NCBI RefSeq assembly: GCF_001447995.1
Contig: NZ_LDPE01000003.1
Location: 1-64,000 of the forward strand
DNA from: Maribacter dokdonensis DSW-8
GTDB lineage: Bacteria > Bacteroidota > Bacteroidia > Flavobacteriales > Flavobacteriaceae
Length of the DNA: 64,000 nucleotides
Direction: 5' to 3'
The notes beneath the pieces were generated by a model, which was given only the letters and a program-made list of their open reading frames with translations, was not told the DNA's origin and did no database searches. Of the stretch, positions 34,023 through 43,823 are shown in pieces. Positions within the stretch are counted from its first letter, which is position 1. Every line of letters begins with the position of its first letter. The translations under genes were made by a program, and so were the position numbers.

Positions 34023-35275
34023 CAGAAATAAGAGAACACTTGACAACACTAAAAACATGGGTCAACGTACCTCATAATTCAGATTTTTCTATTTACAATC
34101 TTCCTTTTGGCATTTTTTCGGTGAACGATGATCAGCCAAGAGCAGGTATTGCTATTGGAACGCAAATTGTTGATTTGGTTGTGGTATCAGAGTTAGGGTT
34201 GATAGAGGTCAATGCCAACTATTTTAATCAATCAACTTTAAATGAGTTTATCGCTCTAGGTAAGAAGATTACCAATAAAGTCCGTTTAGATATACAGCAG
34301 TTGCTAGTGATAGAAAATTCGCCATTAAAAAATCATCCGGAAGCATTTGTGCAACAGAAAGACGCTACCATGCATTTACCGGTGCAAGTAGGCGATTATA
34401 CCGATTTTTATTCGAGTATTGAGCACGCTACCAATGTAGGTAAAATGTTTCGTGATCCAGAAAATGCGCTATTGCCCAATTGGAGGCATATTCCGGTAGG
34501 CTACCACGGTCGCGCTTCTTCCATTGTGGTAAGCGGTACCGATATTCATAGACCTATGGGTCAAGTGAAAACCAATGAAATGGAAACACCGGTTTTTCAA
34601 GCATCGGGGCGTTTAGACTTTGAATTGGAAGTGGGTTTCATAGTAGGTAAATCTACACAATTAGGAGAACGAATTGTAGTAGAAAATGCTTCGGAACATA
34701 TTTTTGGATTGGTGTTATTCAATGACTGGTCCGCTAGGGATATTCAAAAATGGGAATATGTACCATTAGGTCCGTTTTTGGGCAAAAGCTTTGCATCATC
34801 CATGTCGCCGTGGATTGTTACATTAGAAGCATTGGAGCCATTTAAGGTTCAAGGTCCTAAGCAAGATCCAGCTGTACTTTCGTATTTACAATATGAAGGA
34901 GCCAAAAATTATGACATACAATTAGAAGTAGGGATGTCTTCCAAATCTTCGGAAGAAACAATAATCAGTCGCTCAAACTTTAAGTACATGTATTGGAATA
35001 TGATGCAGCAATTGGCACACCATACCGTAAATGGATGTAATGTAAACGTGGGAGATGTCATGGCATCGGGTACCATATCGGGCAAAGATGAAAGCTCCTA
35101 TGGATCATTGCTAGAGATTTCGTGGGGAGGTAAAAAACCTTTCGAATTAAAAGACGGAAGCAAACGCACTTTTATTGAAGATAATGACACCATAACCTTG
35201 AAAGGATTTGCGGAGAAAGAAGGCGTAAGAGTTGGTTTTGGTGAAGTAACGGGTACTATTTTACCCAGTAAGTAA
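34013..35275 (+). CDS. fahA: Fumarylacetoacetase
   Basis: The protein has 420 residues. Catalytic/metal segments of the FAH fold are visible: FYSSIEHATNVGKMFRDPENALLPNWRHIPVGYHGRASS, RLDFELEVGFIVGK (Glu metal ligand), and FNDWSARDIQKWEYVPLGPFLGKSF (Asp ligand and Lys). It hydrolyses fumarylacetoacetate to fumarate and acetoacetate. The reading frame starts with TTG 34013, overlapping the last codons of hmgA, with no ATG candidate before the conserved N-terminal domain. Coupling to hmgA translation is therefore likely. Confidence 0.95.
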   Translation: MVITEIREHLTTLKTWVNVPHNSDFSIYNLPFGIFSVNDDQPRAGIAIGTQIVDLVVVSELGLIEVNANYFNQSTLNEFIALGKKITNKVRLDIQQLLVIENSPLKNHPEAFVQQKDATMHLPVQVGDYTDFYSSIEHATNVGKMFRDPENALLPNWRHIPVGYHGRASSIVVSGTDIHRPMGQVKTNEMETPVFQASGRLDFELEVGFIVGKSTQLGERIVVENASEHIFGLVLFNDWSARDIQKWEYVPLGPFLGKSFASSMSPWIVTLEALEPFKVQGPKQDPAVLSYLQYEGAKNYDIQLEVGMSSKSSEETIISRSNFKYMYWNMMQQLAHHTVNGCNVNVGDVMASGTISGKDESSYGSLLEISWGGKKPFELKDGSKRTFIEDNDTITLKGFAEKEGVRVGFGEVTGTILPSK

Positions 35276-35283
35276 TTTAGAAT

Positions 35284-36189
35284 ATGAGCACAATGTCACA
35301 ACACGAAGAAATAAATACAATAGACCCGGCAAGTATATCTCAACAAGAGTTGCATGGGTATTTATTATCTGCTGTAGCGCCAAGACCTATTTGTTTCGCC
35401 AGCACAATTGATAAGGACGGCAATGTAAATTTGAGTCCGTTCAGTTATTTTAACCTATTTAGTGTAAACCCTCCGGTCATGGTTTTTTCCCCTTCAAGAA
35501 GAGGTCGTGACAATACCACCAAGCACACCTTGGAAAATGTATTGGAAGTAAAGGAAACGGTAATTAATATCGTGAATTATGACATGGTAGAGCAAATGTC
35601 CTTGTCAAGTACGGAATACGGTGACGGGGTAAATGAATTTGTAAAATCAGGATTAACGCAAGTACCAAGTGATAAGGTAAAGCCACCAAGAGTAGGGGAA
35701 GCTCCCGTAGCTTTTGAGTGTGTGGTGGATCAGGTAATAGCATTGGGTGATGGTCCAGGGGCAGGTAATCTAGTGTTGGCAAAAGTAGTTCAGATACACG
35801 TAAAGAAAGCATTTCTAGATGCCGAAGGAAATCTGGATACGCCCAAGTTGGATTTGGTTGCCCGTATGGGTGGTAATTGGTATTGCAGGGCTAATGGCGA
35901 TGCCTTGTTTGAAATACCAAAACCTATACGAACCAAAGGTATTGGAGTAGATATGTTGCCAGAAGCTGTGCGTAACAGTACGGTACTGACGGGGAATAAT
36001 TTAGGGAGACTAGGTAACTTAGAACAGTTGCCTACTAAAGAAGTTATTGCTGCTATTGCTGCACATGCTGAGGTGAAATCTATACTAAACGGCGATGAAG
36101 ATGCTGTAGCATTGCACAAACTGGCACAACAGTGGTTGGCAGAAGGAAAAACAGAAGATGCTTTGGCCTTGTTGCATTTGGGGGTTTAG
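35284..36189 (+). CDS. Flavin reductase-like FMN-binding protein
   Basis: The protein has 301 residues. Residues about 15-210 are a flavin-reductase-like split-barrel with the family start LLSAVAPRPICFASTIDKDGNVNLSPFSYFNLFSVNPPVMVFSPSRRGRD. Residues about 225-300 are a mostly helical tail with unusual repeats of Leu and Ala. It is the last gene of the tyrosine operon, 8 bp after fahA. Flavin reductases often appear beside homogentisate genes in Bacteroidetes but have no agreed role in the pathway. It ends tail to tail with the CDF gene. Confidence 0.88.
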   Translation: MSTMSQHEEINTIDPASISQQELHGYLLSAVAPRPICFASTIDKDGNVNLSPFSYFNLFSVNPPVMVFSPSRRGRDNTTKHTLENVLEVKETVINIVNYDMVEQMSLSSTEYGDGVNEFVKSGLTQVPSDKVKPPRVGEAPVAFECVVDQVIALGDGPGAGNLVLAKVVQIHVKKAFLDAEGNLDTPKLDLVARMGGNWYCRANGDALFEIPKPIRTKGIGVDMLPEAVRNSTVLTGNNLGRLGNLEQLPTKEVIAAIAAHAEVKSILNGDEDAVALHKLAQQWLAEGKTEDALALLHLGV

Positions 36190-37062
36190 TTACAAATCAT
36201 CAGGTTCAATATGTATTAATATGTGACCAAGGTTCGGAATTTCATGATGTAGATGGTCTTTTAGTAAATGTGCAATATCATGCCCTTTTGTAACCGATAT
36301 AGTGCCATCTACCATGGCATGGAGGTCAATATGAAATTTCATTCCGGCTTTTCGTATAAAACATTTTTCTGTACCGGTAACCCCGGGTACTTCCAGTGAT
36401 TTTTTACGTATTTCTTCCAATAGTTCGTCATACCGTTGCTCGTCCATTATTTCGCCTAACGCAGGTCGTAAGATTAGGTAGCTATTGTAAAGAATAAAAC
36501 CCGAAGCAATTAGGGCGGCCCAATCATCGGCCGTTTCGTAACCCTTTCCAAAAATTAGGGCAATTGAAATACCTATAAAAGCCATGATTGATGTTATGGC
36601 ATCACTTCTATGGTGCCAAGCGTCCGCTTTTAACGAAGTACTATTGGTTTCCTTACTTTTTTTAATGACGATTCGGTATGAGATTTCTTTCCAAAGAATG
36701 ATAACGCCAAGAACTATTAATGTCCATGATTTTGGAGTTTTGTGTGGAGTTTGTATGTTATCAATGCTTTCATAGGCAATAACGGTTGCAGATATCACAA
36801 GAAAAGCAACAATTAAAAAAGTAATAATGGGTTCTATTTTACCATGACCGTAAGGGTGATTTTCATCTGCTGGTCTTTCTGCATACTTAAATCCTAATAA
36901 CACCAAAATAGAGGAGAAGATGTCAGTGGTAGATTCAATGGCATCTGCAATAAGAGCGTAAGAATTACCAAAGAATCCCGCTAAACCTTTAATAAGGGCC
37001 AAGAGAATGTTACCTACAATGCTAAAGTATGTTGTTTTAATGGCAGTCTGTTCAATACTCAT
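36190..37062 (-). CDS. Cation diffusion facilitator transporter
   Basis: The protein has about 290 residues from the Met of MSIEQTAIK. It has six helices. The metal-site motif in helix 2 is ALIADAIESTTD (DxxxD type) and that of helix 5 is DAWHHRSDAITS (HxxxD type). The C-terminal cytoplasmic domain (about 210-290) binds extra metal (GHDIAHLLKDHLHHE). Proteins of this type export Zn, Co or Fe. The HxxxD motif fits Zn-type or broader CDFs. It is convergent with the tyrosine operon with no gap. Confidence 0.93.
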   Translation of the reverse strand: MSIEQTAIKTTYFSIVGNILLALIKGLAGFFGNSYALIADAIESTTDIFSSILVLLGFKYAERPADENHPYGHGKIEPIITFLIVAFLVISATVIAYESIDNIQTPHKTPKSWTLIVLGVIILWKEISYRIVIKKSKETNSTSLKADAWHHRSDAITSIMAFIGISIALIFGKGYETADDWAALIASGFILYNSYLILRPALGEIMDEQRYDELLEEIRKKSLEVPGVTGTEKCFIRKAGMKFHIDLHAMVDGTISVTKGHDIAHLLKDHLHHEIPNLGHILIHIEPDDL

Positions 37063-37130
37063 AGGGCAAAGGTACAGTGCCAAGAAAATGTATGATAGCT
37101 TAATGCGATATAATTAATGAATGGGTTGTG

Positions 37131-37673
37131 TTAAATAGCTTTCTCATATGCCTCCTTCAACCAATCGGTTAGTTCCTCATCAACCTGATTAGTATCTGTA
37201 AGTTGTACACGGTGCGTACACATACTGCCAAAAGGTCCAGAAGATTCAAGTCGGTCTGTAGTTGGCTTGTCTTTTATTTTTAATCCTAAATCTATTCTAG
37301 TTTTGGTAGCAGGTTTTATCAATGCAAATTGCTTTTTACGAATGATACTTACAGAGGTTTTCTTTGGGGTTATGGTAATATCATCTCCAAAAGGCTTTAT
37401 TACAAGTAGCAGCTTTTCATAAATAGGGAGTAGGCTTTCTTTCCCTTTGTATTGCTGATCCACCAAATCCGTTGGAGCATGGTTTTCTTCTTTTGAAAGG
37501 GTAACAATGGTATTTGCAAAACCGTGGGTAACACCGTGTTCTTTCTTTAAATAATTGACACCTTCAGAATGTTTGGTAAATGACTTTTCTTTAAGAATGG
37601 TCTTCCATTCGTTCAATGATTTTCCTGTCTTTTCAGGCATGTTGTCGATCATGGTTTGCAGTGCCTTTTCCAT
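37131..37673 (-). CDS. DUF4287/DUF5655 protein
   Basis: The protein has 180 residues. Residues 1-65 are the DUF4287 helical domain (LQTMIDNMPEKTGKSLNEWK, HGVTHGFANTIV), and about 80-180 the DUF5655 beta-domain (YEKLLLVIKPFGDDITITPKKTSVSIIRKKQFALIKPATKTRIDLGL). It is soluble. Function unknown; this pair of domains is widespread in Bacteroidetes. Confidence 0.88.
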   Translation of the reverse strand: MEKALQTMIDNMPEKTGKSLNEWKTILKEKSFTKHSEGVNYLKKEHGVTHGFANTIVTLSKEENHAPTDLVDQQYKGKESLLPIYEKLLLVIKPFGDDITITPKKTSVSIIRKKQFALIKPATKTRIDLGLKIKDKPTTDRLESSGPFGSMCTHRVQLTDTNQVDEELTDWLKEAYEKAI

Positions 37674-37924
37674 AAGTAGAGCGTTTTATGTATGTTTCAA
37701 TTTACAAAAAAATAGTAACCCCTTGGGTTGCGTTATTCAGCACCATCTTTTTTTCAATGTTAACCCATCCAAAAAAGATCAACAAACACCCCCTAACATT
37801 AGCAATCTATCAATAAATAGCGTTCCAACTCCAATTTGAATAAAAATTTTGTGATTCACGCCTACTTATATTCATTTGCTGATTATAGTGCTTATATTAG
37901 GTAGTACCGAAATCCCACAACCGT

Positions 37925-40900
37925 ATGGCATTAAAAGTTGCAATTAAACACAAGACCAAGTATATCTACGATAGAAGTATAAATCTATCGCCACATATTT
38001 TTAGATTGCGTCCGGCACCACATAGTAGAACTCCAATAGAGGCTTATTCAATTAAAATTAAACCTGAAAATCATTTTTTTAATTGGCAACAAGATCCTTT
38101 TGGAAATTATTTGGCACGAATTGTTTTTCCCGATAAAACCACTGAGCTGTCTATTGATGTAGAAATTATAGCCGATTTAAAAACGATCAATCCGTTCGAT
38201 TTTTTTGTTGAGGAAGCTGTAGAGGAATTTCCATTTAAATATTCCGATGAGGCTAAGAAAGAACTTTTACCCTATTTGGAAAAAGTAGAGAGTGGTCCGT
38301 TATTGAAAGAGTGGTTGTCAAAGATAGATTTGACTCCGCAAAGAAGTATAGATTTTTTAATTGGGCTAAATAGCAAATTGTATAATTACTTGGATTATAC
38401 GTTGAGAATGGAGCCCGGGGTACAAACCTGTGAAGAAACCTTAGAGGCTAAGTTGGGCTCTTGTAGGGATTTTGCATGGTTACTAGTGCAAACACTTCGT
38501 CATTTAGGTTTGGCGGCTCGCTTTGTTTCCGGGTATTTGGTACAATTAAAATCCGATGAAAAATCACTGGATGGTCCTTCTGGTCCAGAAGAGGATTTTA
38601 CCGATCTTCATGCATGGGCAGAAGTATATTTGCCCGGTGCCGGATGGATCGGTCTAGACGCCACATCTGGTTTGTTTACGGGAGAAGGTCATATTCCATT
38701 GGCATGTACACCATCTTATGAAAGTGCCGCACCGGTAAGCGGATTCAGTGATTTTGCTGAAACTACCTTTGAATTTGAAAATTCGGTTACTAGAATTTTT
38801 GAATCGCCACGTGTAACCAAGCCCTACACAGATGAACAATGGCAAGCAATCTATGATCTTGGTTTTAAGGTAGAGGAAGAATTGCAGGCCAATGATGTTC
38901 GTTTAACTATGGGTGGCGAACCTACATTTGTCTCTATAGATGATATGGAATCTGAGGAGTGGAATACCGCTGCAGATGGTCAACACAAAAGGGAACTGGC
39001 TAGCAAACTTTCCATCAGGCTACTAGAGGTATTTGGTAAAGGGGGGCTCTTGCACCACGCACAGGGTAAATGGTATCCTGGAGAGGTCTTGCCGCGTTGG
39101 CTCATTGGTATCCACTGGCGCAAAGACGGAAAACCCATTTGGAACGATCCAAGTTTATTGGCATCTTTTTCTGAGGAATATAAAATGCCCAGAAATATTA
39201 CCAAACGATTTTTAAAGGCTTTAGGTGGCTATTTGGGTTGTAAGACCAACAGTGTAATGCCAGCCTATGAAGATGCCTTTTACTTTTTATGGGAAGAAGG
39301 AAAATTACCGGTAGATGTCAATCCTAAAAAATACAATAAAGATGATGGTCACCTACGTAGAAAATTGGGTGAAATATTGGAAAATGGAATTGGTGAAGTA
39401 GTAGGTCACGTATATCCTTTGACCAAAAAGAACAATAAATGGCTTACGAACAAATGGAAGTTTAGAAATAAACATTTGTTTCTTACACCCGGTAATTCCG
39501 CTATAGGACTTCGTTTGCCTTTGGGGGCATTGCCCCAAGACCCGCCAATCCCTTCAGAACCAACGGCAGAGGTAGAGTTGTTTGAACCCTCGCCGGATTT
39601 GCCAAAACCTGGCGATGCATTGGAAAAACGGTTGAAATTAAAATCTATAGGTCACCCAAGAAAGCACCCATATGTGCGTACGGCAATTTGTGCAGAGGTC
39701 AGGGAGAATAAATTATTTCTTTATTTGCCTCCGTTAGATAGTGCCGAAGACTTTTTGGACTTGGTGGCAAGTATAGAAGCTACGGCAAAAGAATTGAAAG
39801 TTCCGGTGATTCTAGAAGGCTATGAACCACCACGTGATAATAGGTTAGAAGTTTTAAAGGTGACCCCTGATCCTGGTGTTATTGAGGTAAACGTACATCC
39901 TGCGAAAAACTGGCAAGAACTTACCGATAATACGTTAACGTTATATGCCGAAGCAAAGCAGGCCCGTTTAGGAACCGAAAAATTTATGCTAGATGGTAAG
40001 CACACCGGAACGGGTGGTGGTAATCACGTTACCTTGGGCGGTGTAACTCCGGCTGATAGTCCGTTATTACGTAACCCGCAGTTATTACGAAGTCTTTTGA
40101 CTTTTTGGCAGCATCACCCTGGGCTATCCTATTTGTTCTCAGGTGCATTTATAGGGCCTACTAGTCAGGCTCCACGAGTAGATGAGGCAAGGTTAGAGAA
40201 CTTGTATGAACTTGAAATTGCCTTTTCGCAAATACCAGATGATAAAGAGGTCCCGTTTTGGATCACTGACCGTCTGTTCAGACATCTGTTGACGGACATA
40301 ACAGGGAATACCCATAGAGCGGAGTTTTGTATAGATAAATTATACTCTCCGGATTCTTCGTCCGGGCGCTTGGGTATCTTGGAGCTACGTGCTTTTGATA
40401 TGCCTCCTCATGCGCAAATGAGCTTAATGCAAATGTTGTTGGTGCGTACGTTGGTATCATGGTTTTGGAAAAAACCGTACAAACACAAATTGGTGCGTTG
40501 GGGTACGGAATTGCATGACAAATTCTTGCTGGAGCATTATGTAAAAGAAGATATCAAGGATATTGTAGAGCAGTTGAACGAAGCGGGATATCCGTTCAAA
40601 TTAGATTGGTTTGATCCCTTCTTTGAATTCCGTTTCCCGTTGTACGGTATGGTAGATGTCAATACCATACAAATGGAATTGCGTATGGCCATAGAACCGT
40701 GGAATGTACTTGGTGAGGAAATGACCGGTGGCGGAACATCCCGTTATGTAGATTCTTCATTAGAACGTGTACAGGTAAAAGTCAATAATTTTAATGAAAA
40801 GCGATACTCGTTAACGTGTAATGGAGTTAAAATTGAATTGAGTTCTACAGGGACAAAGGGCGAGTACGTAGCGGGAGTGCGTTTTAAGGCCTGGGAACCG

Positions 40901-41248
40901 TGGTCCGCCTTACACCCGACTATTGGGGTAGATACTCCGTTGGTATTTGATATAGTTGATGATTGGAACAAAAAGTCGATTGGCGGCTGTACCTATTTTG
41001 TGGCACACCCAGGTGGTAGGTCGTATGACACCTATCCGGTAAATAGCTTAGAAGCAGAATCGCGCAGAATTAATAGATTTTGGGATATTGGCATGACACA
41101 AGATGAGGTAACACCTACAGAATTAGTGGCCTCAACAAATTTTACGGGCAGAATGGTAGAACCTAAGAAAGGTTCAAATACATTTGCATACAAAGAGATG
41201 CCGGTCAACCCAGAGTATCCACATGTAACAGATTTGCGTAAGAAGTAA
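37925..41248 (+). CDS. Transglutaminase-like protein fused to DUF2126
   Basis: The protein has 1107 residues. An N-terminal bacterial transglutaminase-like region (about 1-95) precedes the core with catalytic C180 (GSCRDFAWLLVQTLRHLGL), H229 (DLHAWAEVYLPGAGW) and D245 (GLDATSG). Residues about 320-1107 are DUF2126, with motifs such as LTMGGEPTFVSIDD, GGGNHVTLGG and LELRAFDMPPHAQMSLMQMLL. It is the first of a three-gene set; the following gene starts 12 bp after its stop. Iyer and colleagues linked this gene set to predicted peptide ligation and cleavage, with transglutaminase-fold proteins as likely amide hydrolases. No activity has been shown, so that role is inference. Confidence 0.9.
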   Translation: MALKVAIKHKTKYIYDRSINLSPHIFRLRPAPHSRTPIEAYSIKIKPENHFFNWQQDPFGNYLARIVFPDKTTELSIDVEIIADLKTINPFDFFVEEAVEEFPFKYSDEAKKELLPYLEKVESGPLLKEWLSKIDLTPQRSIDFLIGLNSKLYNYLDYTLRMEPGVQTCEETLEAKLGSCRDFAWLLVQTLRHLGLAARFVSGYLVQLKSDEKSLDGPSGPEEDFTDLHAWAEVYLPGAGWIGLDATSGLFTGEGHIPLACTPSYESAAPVSGFSDFAETTFEFENSVTRIFESPRVTKPYTDEQWQAIYDLGFKVEEELQANDVRLTMGGEPTFVSIDDMESEEWNTAADGQHKRELASKLSIRLLEVFGKGGLLHHAQGKWYPGEVLPRWLIGIHWRKDGKPIWNDPSLLASFSEEYKMPRNITKRFLKALGGYLGCKTNSVMPAYEDAFYFLWEEGKLPVDVNPKKYNKDDGHLRRKLGEILENGIGEVVGHVYPLTKKNNKWLTNKWKFRNKHLFLTPGNSAIGLRLPLGALPQDPPIPSEPTAEVELFEPSPDLPKPGDALEKRLKLKSIGHPRKHPYVRTAICAEVRENKLFLYLPPLDSAEDFLDLVASIEATAKELKVPVILEGYEPPRDNRLEVLKVTPDPGVIEVNVHPAKNWQELTDNTLTLYAEAKQARLGTEKFMLDGKHTGTGGGNHVTLGGVTPADSPLLRNPQLLRSLLTFWQHHPGLSYLFSGAFIGPTSQAPRVDEARLENLYELEIAFSQIPDDKEVPFWITDRLFRHLLTDITGNTHRAEFCIDKLYSPDSSSGRLGILELRAFDMPPHAQMSLMQMLLVRTLVSWFWKKPYKHKLVRWGTELHDKFLLEHYVKEDIKDIVEQLNEAGYPFKLDWFDPFFEFRFPLYGMVDVNTIQMELRMAIEPWNVLGEEMTGGGTSRYVDSSLERVQVKVNNFNEKRYSLTCNGVKIELSSTGTKGEYVAGVRFKAWEPWSALHPTIGVDTPLVFDIVDDWNKKSIGGCTYFVAHPGGRSYDTYPVNSLEAESRRINRFWDIGMTQDEVTPTELVASTNFTGRMVEPKKGSNTFAYKEMPVNPEYPHVTDLRKK

Positions 41249-41259
41249 TTGAAGAGGTA

Positions 41260-43821
41260 ATGCCAACAACAAAAACCACGTGGTTCAATAATTATGATAC
41301 CCAACAGGGCAATGATGAAATGTATTCATTGAACAATGGTATAAAACCCTATTGGAGTAAACTATTGACCAGTTTTGATACCTTGGGGGTCACGGGCCTA
41401 ACGGCACGTCAAAAAGATATAGACTGGTTATTGTCAGAAAATGGGGTCACTTATAATGTATACAACGATCCACAGGGTATGCATAGACCTTGGAACCTTA
41501 ATGTGGTTCCTTTTATGCTGCACCAAAATGAGTGGGCAGAGGTAGAAGAAGGGTTAAAGCAAAGGGCAGAACTGCTCAACTTGGTGTTAAAAGATGTCTA
41601 CGGCGACCGAAAATTAATAAAAAATGGTATTGTACCCTATGAAGTAATTTATGGGCATAGGGGTTTTCTTAGGCAGTGTTCCGGTATGGAGCTTCAGTTA
41701 GAACAGTATTTATCTATCTATGCCGCAGATTTATGTCGTGGAACGGATGGGCGTTTATGGGTGGTAAATGACAGGACAGAAGCACCTTCTGGTATGGGGT
41801 ATGCTCTAGAGAATAGATCCACGACCAGTAGAATTTTGCCGGATTTATATGCGGAAATGAAAGTGAAGCGTTTATCCGGATTTTTTCAGGAATTCAATCA
41901 AATGCTTATTGATGCCGCACCTGGGAAAAAGGAAAATCCGAATATTGTGATTCTTACACCGGGCTCACATAACGAAACCTATTTTGAACATGCCTATATG
42001 GCGTCTTTCTTAGGGTATCCATTGGTACAAGGTAATGATATGGTGGTGCGAGATGGCTTTCTTTGGATGAAGTCTTTACAAGGCTTAAAGCAAATCGATG
42101 TGGTATTGCGTAGGGTAGACGATGCCTTTACCGATCCCTTGGAACTACGGGAGGATTCACATTTGGGCGTAGCCGGATTATTGGATGTTGTACGAAGAAA
42201 CAATGTAGCGGTCATAAACCCCATAGGAAGTGGAGTAATTGAAAATCCGGGATTGATTCCGTTTATGCCGGCCATAGCAAAATTCTTTATGGATGAGGAA
42301 TTAAAATTACCTCAGATCGCATCATGGTGGTGCGGACAAGAAAAGGAAAGAAATTTTGTTTTGGATAACATTTCAAAATTGGTCATAAAAAGAATAGATC
42401 GTACCAACAGGGAAAGTATCTATTTTGGAGAACTAATGAGTGCGGAAGCATTGGATGAACTTAAAAAAGTCATTTTGGAGCGTCCCTATCGTTTTGTTGC
42501 ACAGGAACGCATTAATTTCTCAACGGCTCCCAATTTTACCAATGATAAATTAGCGCCAAGAAATGTTGTGGCAAGAGCATTTTGCATTGCGTCTAAAAAA
42601 GAATATTCCGTAATGCCAGGTGGTTTGGTTAGGGTGGCACCAGATGGCGAGACGGTAAGAGTGTCTAATCAAAGAGGTGGCACCAGTAAAGATTTTTGGA
42701 TATTGGACGATGAACCCATTGTGGAAGAAAAAAATAGGCATTGGCAGCAAAAATCATCTATTGCCATTTCGGGTCTAAATGATTTGCCCAGCTTAACGGC
42801 AGAGAATTTATATTGGGCGGGGCGCTATGTAGGGCGTACATTAGTAAATGCACGTTTTTTACGTACGGTAATGCGACAAATGGCCATAGTGCAGAACAGA
42901 AACGAAAAACCCGATTCTGAAAAACTTAAAGTGCTTTTTAAAGCGGTTACACAATTAACGGGTACCTATCCTGGCTTCGTAGAAAGGTCAAAAGATGGCA
43001 AATTGGCCATGGATAATCCGTATGAGGAAATGTTGTCCGTAATTTTAGATAAGAATAGGGTGGGCAGTCTGGCGCATACCATAAGTATGTTCGGAAACTC
43101 CTATTATTCCATCCGTAATTTATGGTCCTCGGATATGTGGCGCGTATTTGAGAATATTCAAAAAATTTGGAACTCCTTGGTAGATGGTGATGATCACTCC
43201 ATAAATAAAATTCTTAAAGTCCTAAATCAATTGATTACACGTTTAATTGCATTTATGGGGCTTATTGAAGAAAGTATCATGGTGCAACAAGGTTTGCTAT
43301 TATACTTTATAGGATTGCAATTGGAGCAAAGTAGTTTGAATATTACTAAATGTAGGGCCTTATTGACCATAAAATATGATGAACAGGTAGAGTATGATTT
43401 GTTGGAGTACCTGTTAACCAGTCATGAAAGCCTTAATATATACAGGTACAGTTACCGCTCTCATATAGAGTTGGCACATGTGTTGGATCTAGTGGTGTTA
43501 GATCTGGATTATGCACGTTCATTGACCTTTATGATCAATAGATTGCAAAAAGATATTGCAAGATTGCCACACTCCAAACATGACCATCAATTAAGTAACT
43601 ATCAAAAATTTGTATTTGAGGCATTTTCAAAGTTAAGATTGGCAGAGTCTTCTAAGCTGGTTCAGACAAAATCTGAAACAGATGTTACAAGAGAGCAGTT
43701 AGATACCCTTTTAAAAGAACTTTCTGATTTATTGTATAAAACCTCACAATCTATATCCAACACCTATTTTAATCATACGGACAAGCAAACACAATTGTTT
43801 ACACAGTCATTTCCCATTTAA
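41260..43821 (+). CDS. Circularly permuted ATP-grasp fused to alpha-E domain
   Basis: The protein has 853 residues. The N-terminal part (about 60-500) is the circularly permuted ATP-grasp type (former DUF404/DUF407): GHRGFLRQCSGMELQLEQYLSIYAADLCRGTDGRLWVVNDRTEAPSGMGYALENR, and later SYWWCGQ-type ligand segments (IASWWCGQEKERNFVLDN). The rest (about 530-845) is the all-helical alpha-E domain (former DUF403; SLTAENLYWAGRYVGRTLVNARFLRTVMRQ). ATP-grasp enzymes join a carboxylate to an amine, so this is the predicted ligase of the operon. It starts 12 bp after the first gene and its stop is 3 bp from the next start. The substrate is unknown. Confidence 0.92.
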   Translation: MPTTKTTWFNNYDTQQGNDEMYSLNNGIKPYWSKLLTSFDTLGVTGLTARQKDIDWLLSENGVTYNVYNDPQGMHRPWNLNVVPFMLHQNEWAEVEEGLKQRAELLNLVLKDVYGDRKLIKNGIVPYEVIYGHRGFLRQCSGMELQLEQYLSIYAADLCRGTDGRLWVVNDRTEAPSGMGYALENRSTTSRILPDLYAEMKVKRLSGFFQEFNQMLIDAAPGKKENPNIVILTPGSHNETYFEHAYMASFLGYPLVQGNDMVVRDGFLWMKSLQGLKQIDVVLRRVDDAFTDPLELREDSHLGVAGLLDVVRRNNVAVINPIGSGVIENPGLIPFMPAIAKFFMDEELKLPQIASWWCGQEKERNFVLDNISKLVIKRIDRTNRESIYFGELMSAEALDELKKVILERPYRFVAQERINFSTAPNFTNDKLAPRNVVARAFCIASKKEYSVMPGGLVRVAPDGETVRVSNQRGGTSKDFWILDDEPIVEEKNRHWQQKSSIAISGLNDLPSLTAENLYWAGRYVGRTLVNARFLRTVMRQMAIVQNRNEKPDSEKLKVLFKAVTQLTGTYPGFVERSKDGKLAMDNPYEEMLSVILDKNRVGSLAHTISMFGNSYYSIRNLWSSDMWRVFENIQKIWNSLVDGDDHSINKILKVLNQLITRLIAFMGLIEESIMVQQGLLLYFIGLQLEQSSLNITKCRALLTIKYDEQVEYDLLEYLLTSHESLNIYRYSYRSHIELAHVLDLVVLDLDYARSLTFMINRLQKDIARLPHSKHDHQLSNYQKFVFEAFSKLRLAESSKLVQTKSETDVTREQLDTLLKELSDLLYKTSQSISNTYFNHTDKQTQLFTQSFPI

Positions 43822-43823
43822 TA

